A stretch of 40,337 nt of DNA from Thermoplasmata archaeon (GTDB lineage: Archaea > Thermoplasmatota > Thermoplasmata > Thermoplasmatales > ARK-15), in NCBI GenBank assembly GCA_038729465.1, contig JAVYRZ010000008.1, positions 1-40,337 of the forward strand. The letters are read 5' to 3'. The notes under the pieces were generated by a model. That model made no database searches, had not been told where the DNA came from, and worked only from the letters and a program-made list of their open reading frames with translations. Positions 33,090 through 40,337 of this stretch are shown piece by piece. Position 1 is the stretch's first letter; each line of letters opens with the position of its first letter. A program made the position numbers and the translations under genes.

Positions 33090-34259
33090 TTAATCACCTC
33101 TTGAGTAAATTGTTACGTATGCATAGTGCCCAGTTCCGCCTACATTATGTGCCAGTGCTCGACCATGCTTGATCGTTGCCTGCCTATTTTTTTCTGCCTC
33201 GTTTCTGAGCTGCTTTGTTATCTCAACTGCCATGCTTACTCCTGTAGCTCCAATAGGATGCCCTTTTGCTTTTAAGCCACCGTCAAGGTTCGCAGGAAAC
33301 TTTCCATCATGATAGGTTTGCATGTCCCTTAACAATTCTATAGCCTTACCCTTCTCTGCAATTTTCAGATCTTCATAAGCAAGTATTTCAGCAATAGAAA
33401 AACAGTCATGTACCTCAAAAAGATCAAATGCATTTTTTGGATCTGCAATCTTGGCTTTTTTATAGGCAATATTCGCAGCTTGCCTGCTAGCATTCAATTC
33501 CAAGAAATTTTCTCTTTTGCTAAGATTTGCAGAACCTGTTGCGGTTCCCTGTGCATCGATATATACAGGTGTATCCGTGAACTTTTTTGCAATCTCAGCA
33601 TTTGCCAAAATTATTGAAGCAGATCCATCAGTGATAGGCGAGGCATCAAATAATTTTAGAGGCCAGGCTACATATCTGGCTTTTAAACAATCATCCATTG
33701 TAATCTCTTTCTGAAATTGAGCGTAAGGATTAAGAGCTCCATAATGATGTGCTTTGATTGATGCCCTGCAAAGATCTTCTTCTGTAGCACCATACTCATG
33801 CATATATCTCGTAGCGTATAATGCATAATAGCCTGGAAACGTCAATCCAAAATTTTCAAACTCCCAAAAATAGTTGCCTGCTCTCCCGATCAGTTCTATA
33901 ATCGTGGGATTTGGCGAATCATACATTTTTTCTACACCCATAGCCATTGCAATATCAGTGTTTCCAGAGGCAACACTGTCATACGCAACCTTAATTGCAG
34001 CGCTACCTGACGCACATGCAGCCTCAGTTTTTAATGTACCGCCACTTAATCCGCAATACTCTCCGACCGTCACTGCAGGTAACAATTCCTCGCTCCAGAA
34101 ACCAAGGTTTCCAACACTGTAAAACTCAATGTCTTTCTGATCCATTCCTGCATCCAAAAGTGCTTTTTTTACAGATTCCCAGGCCAGTTCGTTGATGTTC
34201 ACATCCATCCTTTTACCAAACTTTGAATGGCCTATGCCTACAATTGCAACCTTATTCAT
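33090..34259 (-). CDS. Thiolase (acetyl-CoA acetyltransferase, SCP-x-like)
   Basis: Condenses two acetyl-CoA to acetoacetyl-CoA, or cleaves 3-ketoacyl-CoA in the reverse reaction. The 389-residue protein has the nucleophilic Cys in EAACASGSAAIKVA, the active-site His in FEVHDCFSIAE, and GGLKAKGHPIGATG. The C-terminal catalytic stretch is HNVGGTGHYAYV, as in the archaeal/SCP-x branch, instead of CxGGGQG. The start at 34259 matches the family N-terminus MNKVAIVGIGHSKFGKR; a TTG 12 nt upstream is in frame. It heads an operon with DUF35. Mevalonate synthesis is the best-known role of the pair; fatty-acid breakdown is the alternative. Confidence 0.95.
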   Translation of the reverse strand: MNKVAIVGIGHSKFGKRMDVNINELAWESVKKALLDAGMDQKDIEFYSVGNLGFWSEELLPAVTVGEYCGLSGGTLKTEAACASGSAAIKVAYDSVASGNTDIAMAMGVEKMYDSPNPTIIELIGRAGNYFWEFENFGLTFPGYYALYATRYMHEYGATEEDLCRASIKAHHYGALNPYAQFQKEITMDDCLKARYVAWPLKLFDASPITDGSASIILANAEIAKKFTDTPVYIDAQGTATGSANLSKRENFLELNASRQAANIAYKKAKIADPKNAFDLFEVHDCFSIAEILAYEDLKIAEKGKAIELLRDMQTYHDGKFPANLDGGLKAKGHPIGATGVSMAVEITKQLRNEAEKNRQATIKHGRALAHNVGGTGHYAYVTIYSRGD

Positions 34260-34326
34260 AGAAATTACCAATTTAAAATAATTAACGCGATATATTAACT
34301 TTTTGTCAGGTTATGATTTTTGGCGT

Positions 34327-34848
34327 TTAGAGATCTAAAAACATGGAGAATGTGCCTATGTATTCTCCTTTTCTCTTAATTCCCCTGGGTAAATATGCAT
34401 ATTTTTTGAACCCAAGCTTCTCGTATAAATGAATGGCTATGTCATTTGTCTCAAATACATCCAAAATTAGAACGTCAAATTTGCGTTTAGAAAGCTTTAT
34501 CGCCTTTTTCATCAAAAGCGTACCAATTCCCATATGCCGGTACTCTTTTTTAACAGTAATTCCCAGGCTGCCAATGTGCGAAAGCTCAGAATTAGGGCGC
34601 TTACTATAAACATCGCATAGCCCCACAACCTTTCCTGAATATTCTGCCACAACTGCAATCGCTTCTCCCCTGTTTTGCGAAACTATCATGTTCGAAAACC
34701 ATGCAATCTCCGAATTAATGTTCGGTGGATTCTTATGAAATACTAGCCCTATGCTAGAATCAGTCTTAAACTCTTCATAGTAGCTGTAATAGTTTTCTAT
34801 AACATCTTCAAAATCTTCCCATTTAACCAGTCTTACAACGAGCTTCAT
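34327..34848 (-). CDS. GNAT-family N-acetyltransferase (RimI-like)
   Basis: A 173-residue acetyltransferase. Motif A, with R-x-x-G-x-G/A, is in GITVKKEYRHMGIGTLLMKK, and motif B in LDVFETNDIAIHLYEKLGF, both well preserved. The C-terminal GIKRKGEYIGTFSMFLDL is common in archaeal RimI-like or antibiotic-type GNATs. The acceptor amine is unknown. A TATA element (34873-34881) is centred 29 nt before the ATG, suggesting a leaderless transcript of its own. The thiolase gene follows 67 nt downstream. Confidence 0.9.
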   Translation of the reverse strand: MKLVVRLVKWEDFEDVIENYYSYYEEFKTDSSIGLVFHKNPPNINSEIAWFSNMIVSQNRGEAIAVVAEYSGKVVGLCDVYSKRPNSELSHIGSLGITVKKEYRHMGIGTLLMKKAIKLSKRKFDVLILDVFETNDIAIHLYEKLGFKKYAYLPRGIKRKGEYIGTFSMFLDL

Positions 34849-34909
34849 AAAAACAGATATTCTCTGATGTTATTAAAATATTTCATCTGTCTGACTTTAT
34901 GTCTATGGG

Positions 34910-36184
34910 TTATCTCCTTCCGTGTGCCATCTTTAATGATTCTGGCAAGCTTCTAAGCTTTAACATTGAAATGATACCTATAATTGGGCCTATCGCCAGT
35001 ATATCAAAACTCCATCTCCAACCAATCAAAGATTGAAGAAATTCAACAAGATATATGGAGAATATGGTCACTAAAAATCCTATGGACATCTGAAATGTTA
35101 GCGCACTTCCAGTTCTATATGCAGGATTAAGCTCTGTTACCGCCGTGGAAAATTGCGCTGAATCTGCTATGACCGCTGCGCCCCATATCAAAGCTATCGT
35201 AACAGTGATAATAGGGATGGCTCTGAACGTGAGCCCAATAAAGATAGCGCAAAAGCCACTAATTGAAAGGTAAATTGAAGTAGATAAGGTTCTGCCAATT
35301 CGATCTGCGATAATGCCCCCGAACAGTGCACCGACTAATCCTGCAATGCCAATTACAGAGAAAGATAATATTTCAACTGTAAAATTATAATCCTTTAAAG
35401 GGAAATATGATAATAATGAGATGGATAAAAACACTGGAATCCAGGTCCACATTGCATAAAGTTCCCACATATGCCCAAAATAGCCAATGTTTGCTAACAT
35501 GGTCGGTTTATCTTTGACCACTTCTCTTACCAAACGCCAGTTAAAGTTGGACTTTTTTGTTTTTAGTGGATTATCTTTCAACACAAATAATATAATTAAT
35601 GCTGAAATAAAAGCCAGAATAGAAGAACCTTCAAGAACGTTTTCCCATGAATAAATTAGATTGAAAGAAAGTATAAATTCTGGGATTGCAGATCCAACCG
35701 TTAATCCTGCAATCACAGCTCCAACTGCTAATCCCCTTCTGTTAGGAAACCAGCTTGAAACCAACTGTACTGCTACAGGGTAAACTCCTGCCAGAGACAT
35801 GCCTGTCAAAAACCTTAAAAGTATACCTATGCTGAAAATATGGCCATAAAATAAGTATAAGATATTAAAAAATGCGCCTAGTATAGAAGCTATTGCAAAT
35901 AACATCCTTGAGTTAACAGAGTCTGGTATTGCAAAAGTGGCACTGATAAGAGTGCCAACAACAAATCCCAGTTGAAGGGACAATGTAATAAATACCGTTT
36001 CAAGAGAGCTTAGACTCCACTCTGTTTTGATCATAGGTATAATTGCTGTGGCACTGAACCATAAGCTCATTGACATTAGTACAGATATTGTGATAAGTAC
36101 CAGAGCAACCCACCGATACTGCTCCGATTTTCTGGCTATCATATGATCTTTTAGATTCTCAATAAACTCTGATACTTTATCCAT
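34910..36184 (-). CDS. MFS transporter
   Basis: A 424-residue transporter with 12 predicted hydrophobic helices, beginning after a 25-residue charged cytoplasmic N-terminus. The helix 2-3 loop carries a poor version of the MFS motif (IPDSVNSRM), while FGGIIADRIGRTLSTS between helices 8 and 9 is a good one. SWFPNRRGLAVGAVIAGLTVGSA is typical of the nitrate/oxalate/monocarboxylate group. The substrate cannot be named. A TATA element (36202-36210) is about 26 nt before the ATG. Confidence 0.9.
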   Translation of the reverse strand: MDKVSEFIENLKDHMIARKSEQYRWVALVLITISVLMSMSLWFSATAIIPMIKTEWSLSSLETVFITLSLQLGFVVGTLISATFAIPDSVNSRMLFAIASILGAFFNILYLFYGHIFSIGILLRFLTGMSLAGVYPVAVQLVSSWFPNRRGLAVGAVIAGLTVGSAIPEFILSFNLIYSWENVLEGSSILAFISALIILFVLKDNPLKTKKSNFNWRLVREVVKDKPTMLANIGYFGHMWELYAMWTWIPVFLSISLLSYFPLKDYNFTVEILSFSVIGIAGLVGALFGGIIADRIGRTLSTSIYLSISGFCAIFIGLTFRAIPIITVTIALIWGAAVIADSAQFSTAVTELNPAYRTGSALTFQMSIGFLVTIFSIYLVEFLQSLIGWRWSFDILAIGPIIGIISMLKLRSLPESLKMAHGRR

Positions 36185-36240
36185 ATACCATGATTTGGAA
36201 ATTAATATTAAAAATTATTGTATTCTGAACATTGTCAATT

Positions 36241-36306
36241 ATCTGTTAAAAGATATTGAACAGATGAGCTATTAACACAGCTCACATGTTTTGAAAACTA
36301 TTCAAA
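36241..36306. repeat. Three consecutive perfect inverted repeats between divergent promoters
   Basis: ATCTGTT/AACAGAT (36241-36265, 11-nt loop), TGAGCT/AGCTCA (36265-36284, 8-nt loop) and TTTGAA/TTCAAA (36290-36306, 5-nt loop) follow one another in 66 bp. They lie upstream of both the MFS promoter (leftward) and the promoter of the gene at 36414 (rightward). They could be operators or a small structured RNA; the stems are short. Confidence 0.3.
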
Positions 36307-36413
36307 TTAAAAGATCCAGACAAAATCGATGGTTCAGGTAAAATAAAACAATATTCACTTATCAAAGAATAATTGAAAAAATAAAAATAGTAAATATAAA
36401 TATAGCATTAAAG

Positions 36414-37106
36414 ATGGATATTATATTTCAGATCAGTGCAATAATTGGAATTGCTCCGGCATTTGTATTACTCTATTTTATATGGAATAAGTTTGAGAAC
36501 TTTTTTGATGAAAAATTACTTTTTTTCAATCTTGTAATGGGCTTGATTATAGGAACTTTTGTTGCAGCAGTGTTTCTCTTGATTTCTTATTCCTCTTCAA
36601 AATACATTGATCTATCCATTATATTCATTATAACATTCGCCTTTTTTTCAGAACTTATCAAGTTCCTATTCTTGAACAGAAAAAGAACAAGCAGAACATA
36701 TATCGTTACCTTTAACGGCATGACTTTTGGGCTGGGTATTGGAGCTATATGGGCTGTTGCGTTAACTTATTATTATTCAAGAATATTTTTTGATATCTAC
36801 ATAGCTTTTTATTTTGTGATCATGAGCTTTGCATTTTCTCTGATACATTCAAGTACAGGAGCAATGATAGGATACGGGATATATGTTAATAGGAGAATGA
36901 AATATTTATTCAATGCTATCCTGATCATAATACTTTTTAATTTTACTTTACTGCCATACATTTGGGGCTTTCCGCCATATTATTCGGTGATCAGCCTGAT
37001 TATTGCCGTTCCAATATTTTATTATCTGGTATATAACAGAATATTAATAGATACCTTACCTCAGGAGCTAAAAAGAAAATGGAGAAAACGAAGCTATGAA
37101 AAGTAA
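36414..37106 (+). CDS. PrsW-like polytopic membrane protein
   Basis: A 230-residue protein with seven to eight hydrophobic helices. Its motif layout resembles PrsW intramembrane proteases: FFSELIKFLFL (E80, K83) stands where PrsW has EExxK, FNGMTFGLGIGAIWAVA matches the second motif but lacks its Glu, and SLIHSSTGAMIGYGI (H145) matches the His motif. The incomplete motif set means the protease may be divergent or inactive. AATAAAAAT about 29 nt before the ATG can serve as TATA box. The last 11 bp overlap the transglutaminase gene, so the products probably work together at the membrane. Confidence 0.7.
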   Translation: MDIIFQISAIIGIAPAFVLLYFIWNKFENFFDEKLLFFNLVMGLIIGTFVAAVFLLISYSSSKYIDLSIIFIITFAFFSELIKFLFLNRKRTSRTYIVTFNGMTFGLGIGAIWAVALTYYYSRIFFDIYIAFYFVIMSFAFSLIHSSTGAMIGYGIYVNRRMKYLFNAILIIILFNFTLLPYIWGFPPYYSVISLIIAVPIFYYLVYNRILIDTLPQELKRKWRKRSYEK

Positions 37107-38208
37107 ATATATTGCAGGATTGATCTTTGCTGTTTCGATTTTGATAATTGCCAATTTTATTTTTTTTGCACCCGCATCAGAGATTCTAGCAAATCCGCCA
37201 TCTCCCAATATCGAAATATTGCCCGCTTACTCCAATACTCTCATTGACCAGAACATTTATGTGAATATCAGCTCTGGTAAAGCGATTTTGAATATCTCCA
37301 TTCCTGAAAATATCTCGAATATACAGTATGTGACAGTTAATGAAATATCAGATTCACCATATACTATTAATAATGAATACAACAGGACCTGGTGGAGCTG
37401 GGATCTATACAAAAGTGCTGATGTGCAAATTATCTATAAAGCTACACTGTATACGCATAGAACGTATATTAATCCTGCAGAGAGCGGAACCGTTTCCCAA
37501 ATACCGCAATATTTAAAAAACGAGTATGATCATCCTGAATACCTGTTTAATAAGTTGGAGGTTATAGATCCTGCATATTTTGCAAATAATAGTGCGATAA
37601 AAAATATTACAATGGGGCAGAATACTGTATACGGAACACTTATGGCAATATACAATTATATTGTTAAAAATTTTAAATATGATATAATATACAATTTTCC
37701 AAATATGCCAATAACAGCCGTGCAGACATGGAATCAGAAAGAAGGTGACTGCGCAGAACTATCATTTTTATACGTATCCATTGCCAGAGCTCTGGGCATT
37801 CCTGCATGGCTTGAATTTGGGCTTGGCTATTCTGGTACTAACTGGGGTGGTCATGCATGGGTAGGTACCGATATACCCTTAAAAAATGGGACTCTGGTAA
37901 GCGGCATAATTGATTTAACTGCAGAGGTTGGAACTGGCAATGACTATGGCACAGGATTCTTTATTAGCTCTCCTTACAGAATTACAGAATGGATTGATGA
38001 TGGAAACAGTACTCATCTGACCCAATTCTATACACTTATGCTATCTTCCGGACTTAGCAGCGTTAACGATACTTTTAACACTGTGTTTTATAGACCTACT
38101 GGAAACTACATAATAGATTTCAGCAATTATACGTTACCGTCATGGATAATATACACAATAATTATAGCGGCAGATGCTGTTATATTAGCTTTCATTATCA
38201 AAAAATAA
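37096..38208 (+). CDS. Membrane-anchored extracytoplasmic transglutaminase-like protein
   Basis: A 370-residue protein with an N-terminal signal/anchor helix (about residues 5-25), an Asn/Thr/Ser-rich beta-type region to about 170, a transglutaminase-like core and a C-terminal helix (WIIYTIIIAADAVILAFIIKK region). The catalytic triad is readable: C219 in KEGDCAELSFLY, H253 in WGGHAWVGTD and D273 in IIDLTAE. Such domains hydrolyse or form amide bonds in proteins or peptides, and are common in archaeal surface proteins. Several NxS/T sites suggest glycosylation. It overlaps the PrsW-like gene by 11 bp. Confidence 0.88.
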   Translation: MKSKYIAGLIFAVSILIIANFIFFAPASEILANPPSPNIEILPAYSNTLIDQNIYVNISSGKAILNISIPENISNIQYVTVNEISDSPYTINNEYNRTWWSWDLYKSADVQIIYKATLYTHRTYINPAESGTVSQIPQYLKNEYDHPEYLFNKLEVIDPAYFANNSAIKNITMGQNTVYGTLMAIYNYIVKNFKYDIIYNFPNMPITAVQTWNQKEGDCAELSFLYVSIARALGIPAWLEFGLGYSGTNWGGHAWVGTDIPLKNGTLVSGIIDLTAEVGTGNDYGTGFFISSPYRITEWIDDGNSTHLTQFYTLMLSSGLSSVNDTFNTVFYRPTGNYIIDFSNYTLPSWIIYTIIIAADAVILAFIIKK

Positions 38209-38215
38209 AAATATA

Positions 38216-39205
38216 TTACTGTTGAGCATTCTCAATTTCTGACCCGTCAACAGCGTTCATTTTTAATGTGCCACGTGCTCCACTGACTATCCAATAAGGC
38301 CAATAATAGATTCCCAGCTCGTTCAGTTTCATAGAATCTTCTTTTGGTCTCTGTCTCTTTTTCTCGATAATGATCACATTTTCTTTTGGAATAGTATCTT
38401 CTTTAGGCTTCGAATATTCCAGTAGTATAATTTTTTTAGCTTTAGCTTCAGCCTCTGTAACATCAAGGTCTATCTTCAATCGCTCATGAGATTCAGATAT
38501 TGAGGAAAGTGTTTCTAACCCTTTATCTAAGAAAATAAACTCTTTATGTTCTGGTTGCGTGTTCAAATTTACACATATAATTCCTTTTTTAGATTTAGGT
38601 GTAAGCTCATTTTCTACGTAAATGTCCAGAGTAAACTCAAAAATTAAATATGGCACTAGTACTAACGATATATTAAACCCATGTATTTTTCTCTGAGCAT
38701 TTATCATAGCTTCTTCTTTTGAAATAATCGGTTTGATTATCTGCTCATTTAGCTTTGGCACTTCTTCTAGAAATATAGGTATCGCATCTTTATCTGCTTC
38801 TGTTTCTGGAGGTTCTCTTTCTATTTCTTCTATCTCGAAATTTTCATCTTCAAAAAGCTCTTCTAAATTATACTCTTCCTTATCCTCTATCTTTTTAAGA
38901 ATAAATTCGCCAATGTCATTAGCTAGATCTTTTCTGTTATTTAATATTATATTATATTTATGCGCAGTTTCAAAAGCATCTGGTGTATAGTCTTTCAGGC
39001 AAATTATGTATTTTTCACCATCTAGCTGTTCTAAAGTTCTGGCATGTTTTAGCACTTCCTCTCCCGTAACCTTTTTTTGAGCAACATATATTATAAGCAT
39101 TTTAGTGCCTAAGCTTAAAAATAAATAATCTTTAGGACCTTGCTCAATTTTAGTGTATCCGTACTCGCTCATCATTTTGAGGATTATATCTGAATATGTT
39201 AGCAT
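38216..39205 (-). CDS. Unknown acidic two-domain protein
   Basis: A protein of 329 residues. The N-terminal about 105 residues alternate helices and hydrophobic strands (YLFLSLGTKMLIIYVAQKK, KYIICLKDYTPDAF) in a way compatible with a restriction-endonuclease-like or Mrr-type fold, though the Asp/Glu-x-Lys site is not certain. A very acidic linker follows (Glu-rich, about 110-145), then an alpha/beta domain and a hydrophobic end with YYWPYWIVSGARGTLKMN. I cannot name a family. The frame opens to 39277; I prefer the ATG at 39205, which has TATATAAATA (39233-39242) upstream. The 39259 ATG would fit another TATA box shared with truA. Confidence 0.6.
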   Translation of the reverse strand: MLTYSDIILKMMSEYGYTKIEQGPKDYLFLSLGTKMLIIYVAQKKVTGEEVLKHARTLEQLDGEKYIICLKDYTPDAFETAHKYNIILNNRKDLANDIGEFILKKIEDKEEYNLEELFEDENFEIEEIEREPPETEADKDAIPIFLEEVPKLNEQIIKPIISKEEAMINAQRKIHGFNISLVLVPYLIFEFTLDIYVENELTPKSKKGIICVNLNTQPEHKEFIFLDKGLETLSSISESHERLKIDLDVTEAEAKAKKIILLEYSKPKEDTIPKENVIIIEKKRQRPKEDSMKLNELGIYYWPYWIVSGARGTLKMNAVDGSEIENAQQ

Positions 39206-39276
39206 TTCTGATATGAATATATTTCCTATGTCTATATAAATATTTTTTAATCTTTGCATATTCAGTCTCAAAAACA

Positions 39277-39288
39277 TTAATATATTTT
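39277..39288. promoter_or_regulatory. TATA box of truA, possibly bidirectional
   Basis: TTAATATAT is centred 26 nt before the truA ATG at 39307, indicating a leaderless mRNA. Read on the other strand, AAAATATATT would serve an ATG at 39259 of the divergent gene. Confidence 0.45.
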
Positions 39289-39306
39289 TAATAAGTTAAA
39301 GTTAAT

Positions 39307-40062
39307 ATGTATTTGCTATTAAAATTTGCATATTTAGGCTCTGAGTTTGAAGGATATCAAGTGCAGCCAGATAAGATCACGGTCGAAGGGGAAATTTTGA
39401 AAGTGTTGAAAAAATATAAAATTGCCGAGAATTTAAAAAGCGCTAGCAGAACTGACAGAGGAGTATCCGCAATTGGAAACGTAATAAAAATAGAAACTGG
39501 CAGAGATGTAAAAACAGTATTTGGCATATTGAATTCTCAATTACGCAATATATATTTTTACTCTTACGCAATAACTACTAAAGATTTCAACCCCAGAATA
39601 GCATCTGAAAGATTTTATAAATACTATTTTTTAGATCTTGGATTCGATTTAAAAAAGATGAAAGCCTGTGCAGAGTTATTTTTAGGAACCCATGATTTTA
39701 GTGCATTTTCTAAATCAGATGGCAGAAACAGTACAAGAACTGTCAAGAGGATTGTTATTAAAAAACTGAATAATTTTTACGTTTTAGAAATTGTAGGAGA
39801 GAGTTTTATGTGGAATATGGTTCGCAGAATAGTAGGTGCAATACAACAGGTTGGGCTCCATAAAATTGATATTGATGATGTAAAAGATAGTCTCTATAAT
39901 AAAAAAAGTAGCAAATTTATAGTTAATGCAGAAAATCTAATTCTCGTGAATGTAAAATATTCTCAGAAATTTAGAAAAATTGAAAAGAATAAAATACCAA
40001 TTGAAGAGTATGAAAAATCGTTTATTATCCATAATTTCTATAATGAGCTGTTGAAGATGTGA
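39307..40062 (+). CDS. truA: tRNA pseudouridine synthase TruA
   Basis: Isomerises uridines 38-40 of the tRNA anticodon stem to pseudouridine. The 251-residue protein has the family layout: FAYLGSEFEGYQVQP, the catalytic Asp50 in SASRTDRGVSA, FNPRIASERFYKYYF, GTHDFSAFSK and SFMWNMVRRIVGAIQQVG. The C-terminus is somewhat extended and basic. It is leaderless by the TATA position. A small hairpin follows the stop; the IS200/IS605-type tnpB end converges on it 115 bp downstream. Confidence 0.95.
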   Translation: MYLLLKFAYLGSEFEGYQVQPDKITVEGEILKVLKKYKIAENLKSASRTDRGVSAIGNVIKIETGRDVKTVFGILNSQLRNIYFYSYAITTKDFNPRIASERFYKYYFLDLGFDLKKMKACAELFLGTHDFSAFSKSDGRNSTRTVKRIVIKKLNNFYVLEIVGESFMWNMVRRIVGAIQQVGLHKIDIDDVKDSLYNKKSSKFIVNAENLILVNVKYSQKFRKIEKNKIPIEEYEKSFIIHNFYNELLKM

Positions 40063-40068
40063 GACTAA

Positions 40069-40083
40069 ACTATCGAATTGATA
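40069..40083 (+). terminator. Small hairpin after truA
   Basis: CTATC and GATAG form a 5-bp stem with a 5-nt loop, 7 nt past the truA stop, followed by ATTTTATC. A weak terminator at best. Confidence 0.3.
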
Positions 40084-40169
40084 GATTTTATCATTAAAAA
40101 CCAGTGTTAACGTTTACTGTTAAAGAGGATGGTTATCTAATATTGTTTTAATCGAATACCTGACATACT

Positions 40170-40190
40170 CTCCACCCTAAAGGGTTGGAG
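40170..40190 (-). repeat. GC-rich stem-loop over the tnpB stop codon
   Basis: CTCCACCCT and AGGGTTGGAG pair over nine positions with one bulged base and a two-base AA apex (read on the plus strand). It is the most stable hairpin in an AT-rich window and sits at the 3' end of tnpB, where IS200/IS605-type elements encode their guide (omega/reRNA) scaffold. Confidence 0.5.
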
Positions 40191-40337
40191 GTTCTAAGGT
40201 CTCCATCATTCTTGAAGTTGCCTCTTTGGGGGTATCAGTGCTCCCTTTGTATGCATCCCTGTCTGCATACAATCGATCTATGCCTTCCTCAAATACTGGA
40301 CGCAATGCTATGTTGAATGATGCATTGACATCGGCAT
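40177..40337 (-). CDS. tnpB: TnpB (IS200/IS605-type RNA-guided endonuclease), C-terminal end only
   Basis: The last 52 codons of a tnpB gene; the rest lies beyond the window. The fragment opens with ADVNASFNIALRP, the third RuvC motif (D-x-N-A-x-x-N-I) carrying the last catalytic Asp; in full-length TnpB this directly follows the zinc finger. A 35-residue polar tail follows. Whether the gene is intact, and whether a tnpA partner exists, cannot be seen. Downstream DNA (to about 40120) should contain the right end of the element and the reRNA. TnpB proteins cut DNA under guidance of this RNA and help retain the transposon. Confidence 0.85.
   Translation of the reverse strand, partial: ADVNASFNIALRPVFEEGIDRLYADRDAYKGSTDTPKEATSRMMETLEPPTL

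Noticed and set aside
1-40337. CRISPR array, prophage or toxin-antitoxin module
   Set aside because: No direct-repeat/spacer pattern, phage structural or integrase gene, or recognisable toxin-antitoxin pair is present; the two GNAT genes lack a DUF1778-type antitoxin neighbour.

Overview
The window looks like chromosomal DNA from an archaeon, most probably a member of the Thermoplasmata (Thermoplasma / Ferroplasma / Cuniculiplasma-like). The support is archaeal-only informational genes (RpoK, archaeal-length S15 followed by the archaeal RecJ/GAN nuclease, a Kae1-Bud32 fusion, RaSEA for archaeosine, Taw1 for wyosine, DUF424, phosphopantothenate synthetase), strong AT richness, TATA boxes about 25-29 nt before many start codons (leaderless transcripts), and GGTGAT-type Shine-Dalgarno sites mostly in front of genes inside operons. 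The placement is my inference from gene content; no 16S gene is present.

Layout. 1-6.1 kb (minus): a truncated unknown helical protein, a gene-poor stretch, a malic enzyme/GNAT pair, a methyltransferase, a small membrane protein, and an XTP pyrophosphatase overlapping the Kae1-Bud32 fusion. 6.3-12.2 kb: GlmM-type phosphohexomutase converging on a PfkB kinase, the archaeosine gene RaSEA, tRNA-Thr(GGT) overlapped by a tiny winged-helix gene, an MscS channel, an unknown small protein, and about 700 bp without an intact gene that may hold a decayed ORF. 12.2-18.6 kb: PepA aminopeptidase, a two-gene ABC exporter, a DUF2721 protein, RpoK, DUF424, a cation efflux protein with a NifX-like tail, and a PadR regulator with two abutting palindromes in its promoter. 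18.8-24.7 kb: rps15-recJ, phosphopantothenate synthetase, a coiled-coil zinc-ribbon protein, an Lrp/AsnC regulator, Taw1 and a YaaH/SatP acetate-type transporter closed by a good hairpin/T-run terminator. 24.8-28.4 kb: a tight tetrapyrrole operon, hemL-hemC-cobA-hemD, giving the path from glutamate-semialdehyde to precorrin-2 except for HemA and HemB; its cobA appears to start at CTG. 28.4-36.2 kb: TrmI, a 3-hydroxyacyl-CoA dehydrogenase/enoyl-CoA hydratase fusion, then on the minus strand a thiolase-DUF35-carboxypeptidase Taq operon, a GNAT and an MFS carrier. 36.4-38.2 kb: a two-gene unit of a PrsW-like membrane protein and a membrane-anchored extracytoplasmic transglutaminase. 38.2-40.3 kb: an unknown acidic protein, TruA, and the 3' end of a tnpB (IS200/IS605-type) gene with a GC-rich hairpin over its stop codon.

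Themes: five separate tRNA-modification genes, acyl-CoA and organic-acid metabolism, tetrapyrrole synthesis, and peptide breakdown, consistent with a heterotrophic lifestyle. I see no CRISPR array, prophage or complete insertion sequence. The most unusual points are the CTG start of cobA, the protein stop codon formed by bases T8-A9-G10 of the tRNA-Thr gene, the C at position 55 of that tRNA, the double palindrome before padR, and the PrsW-like/transglutaminase pair. None amounts to a demonstrated new system.
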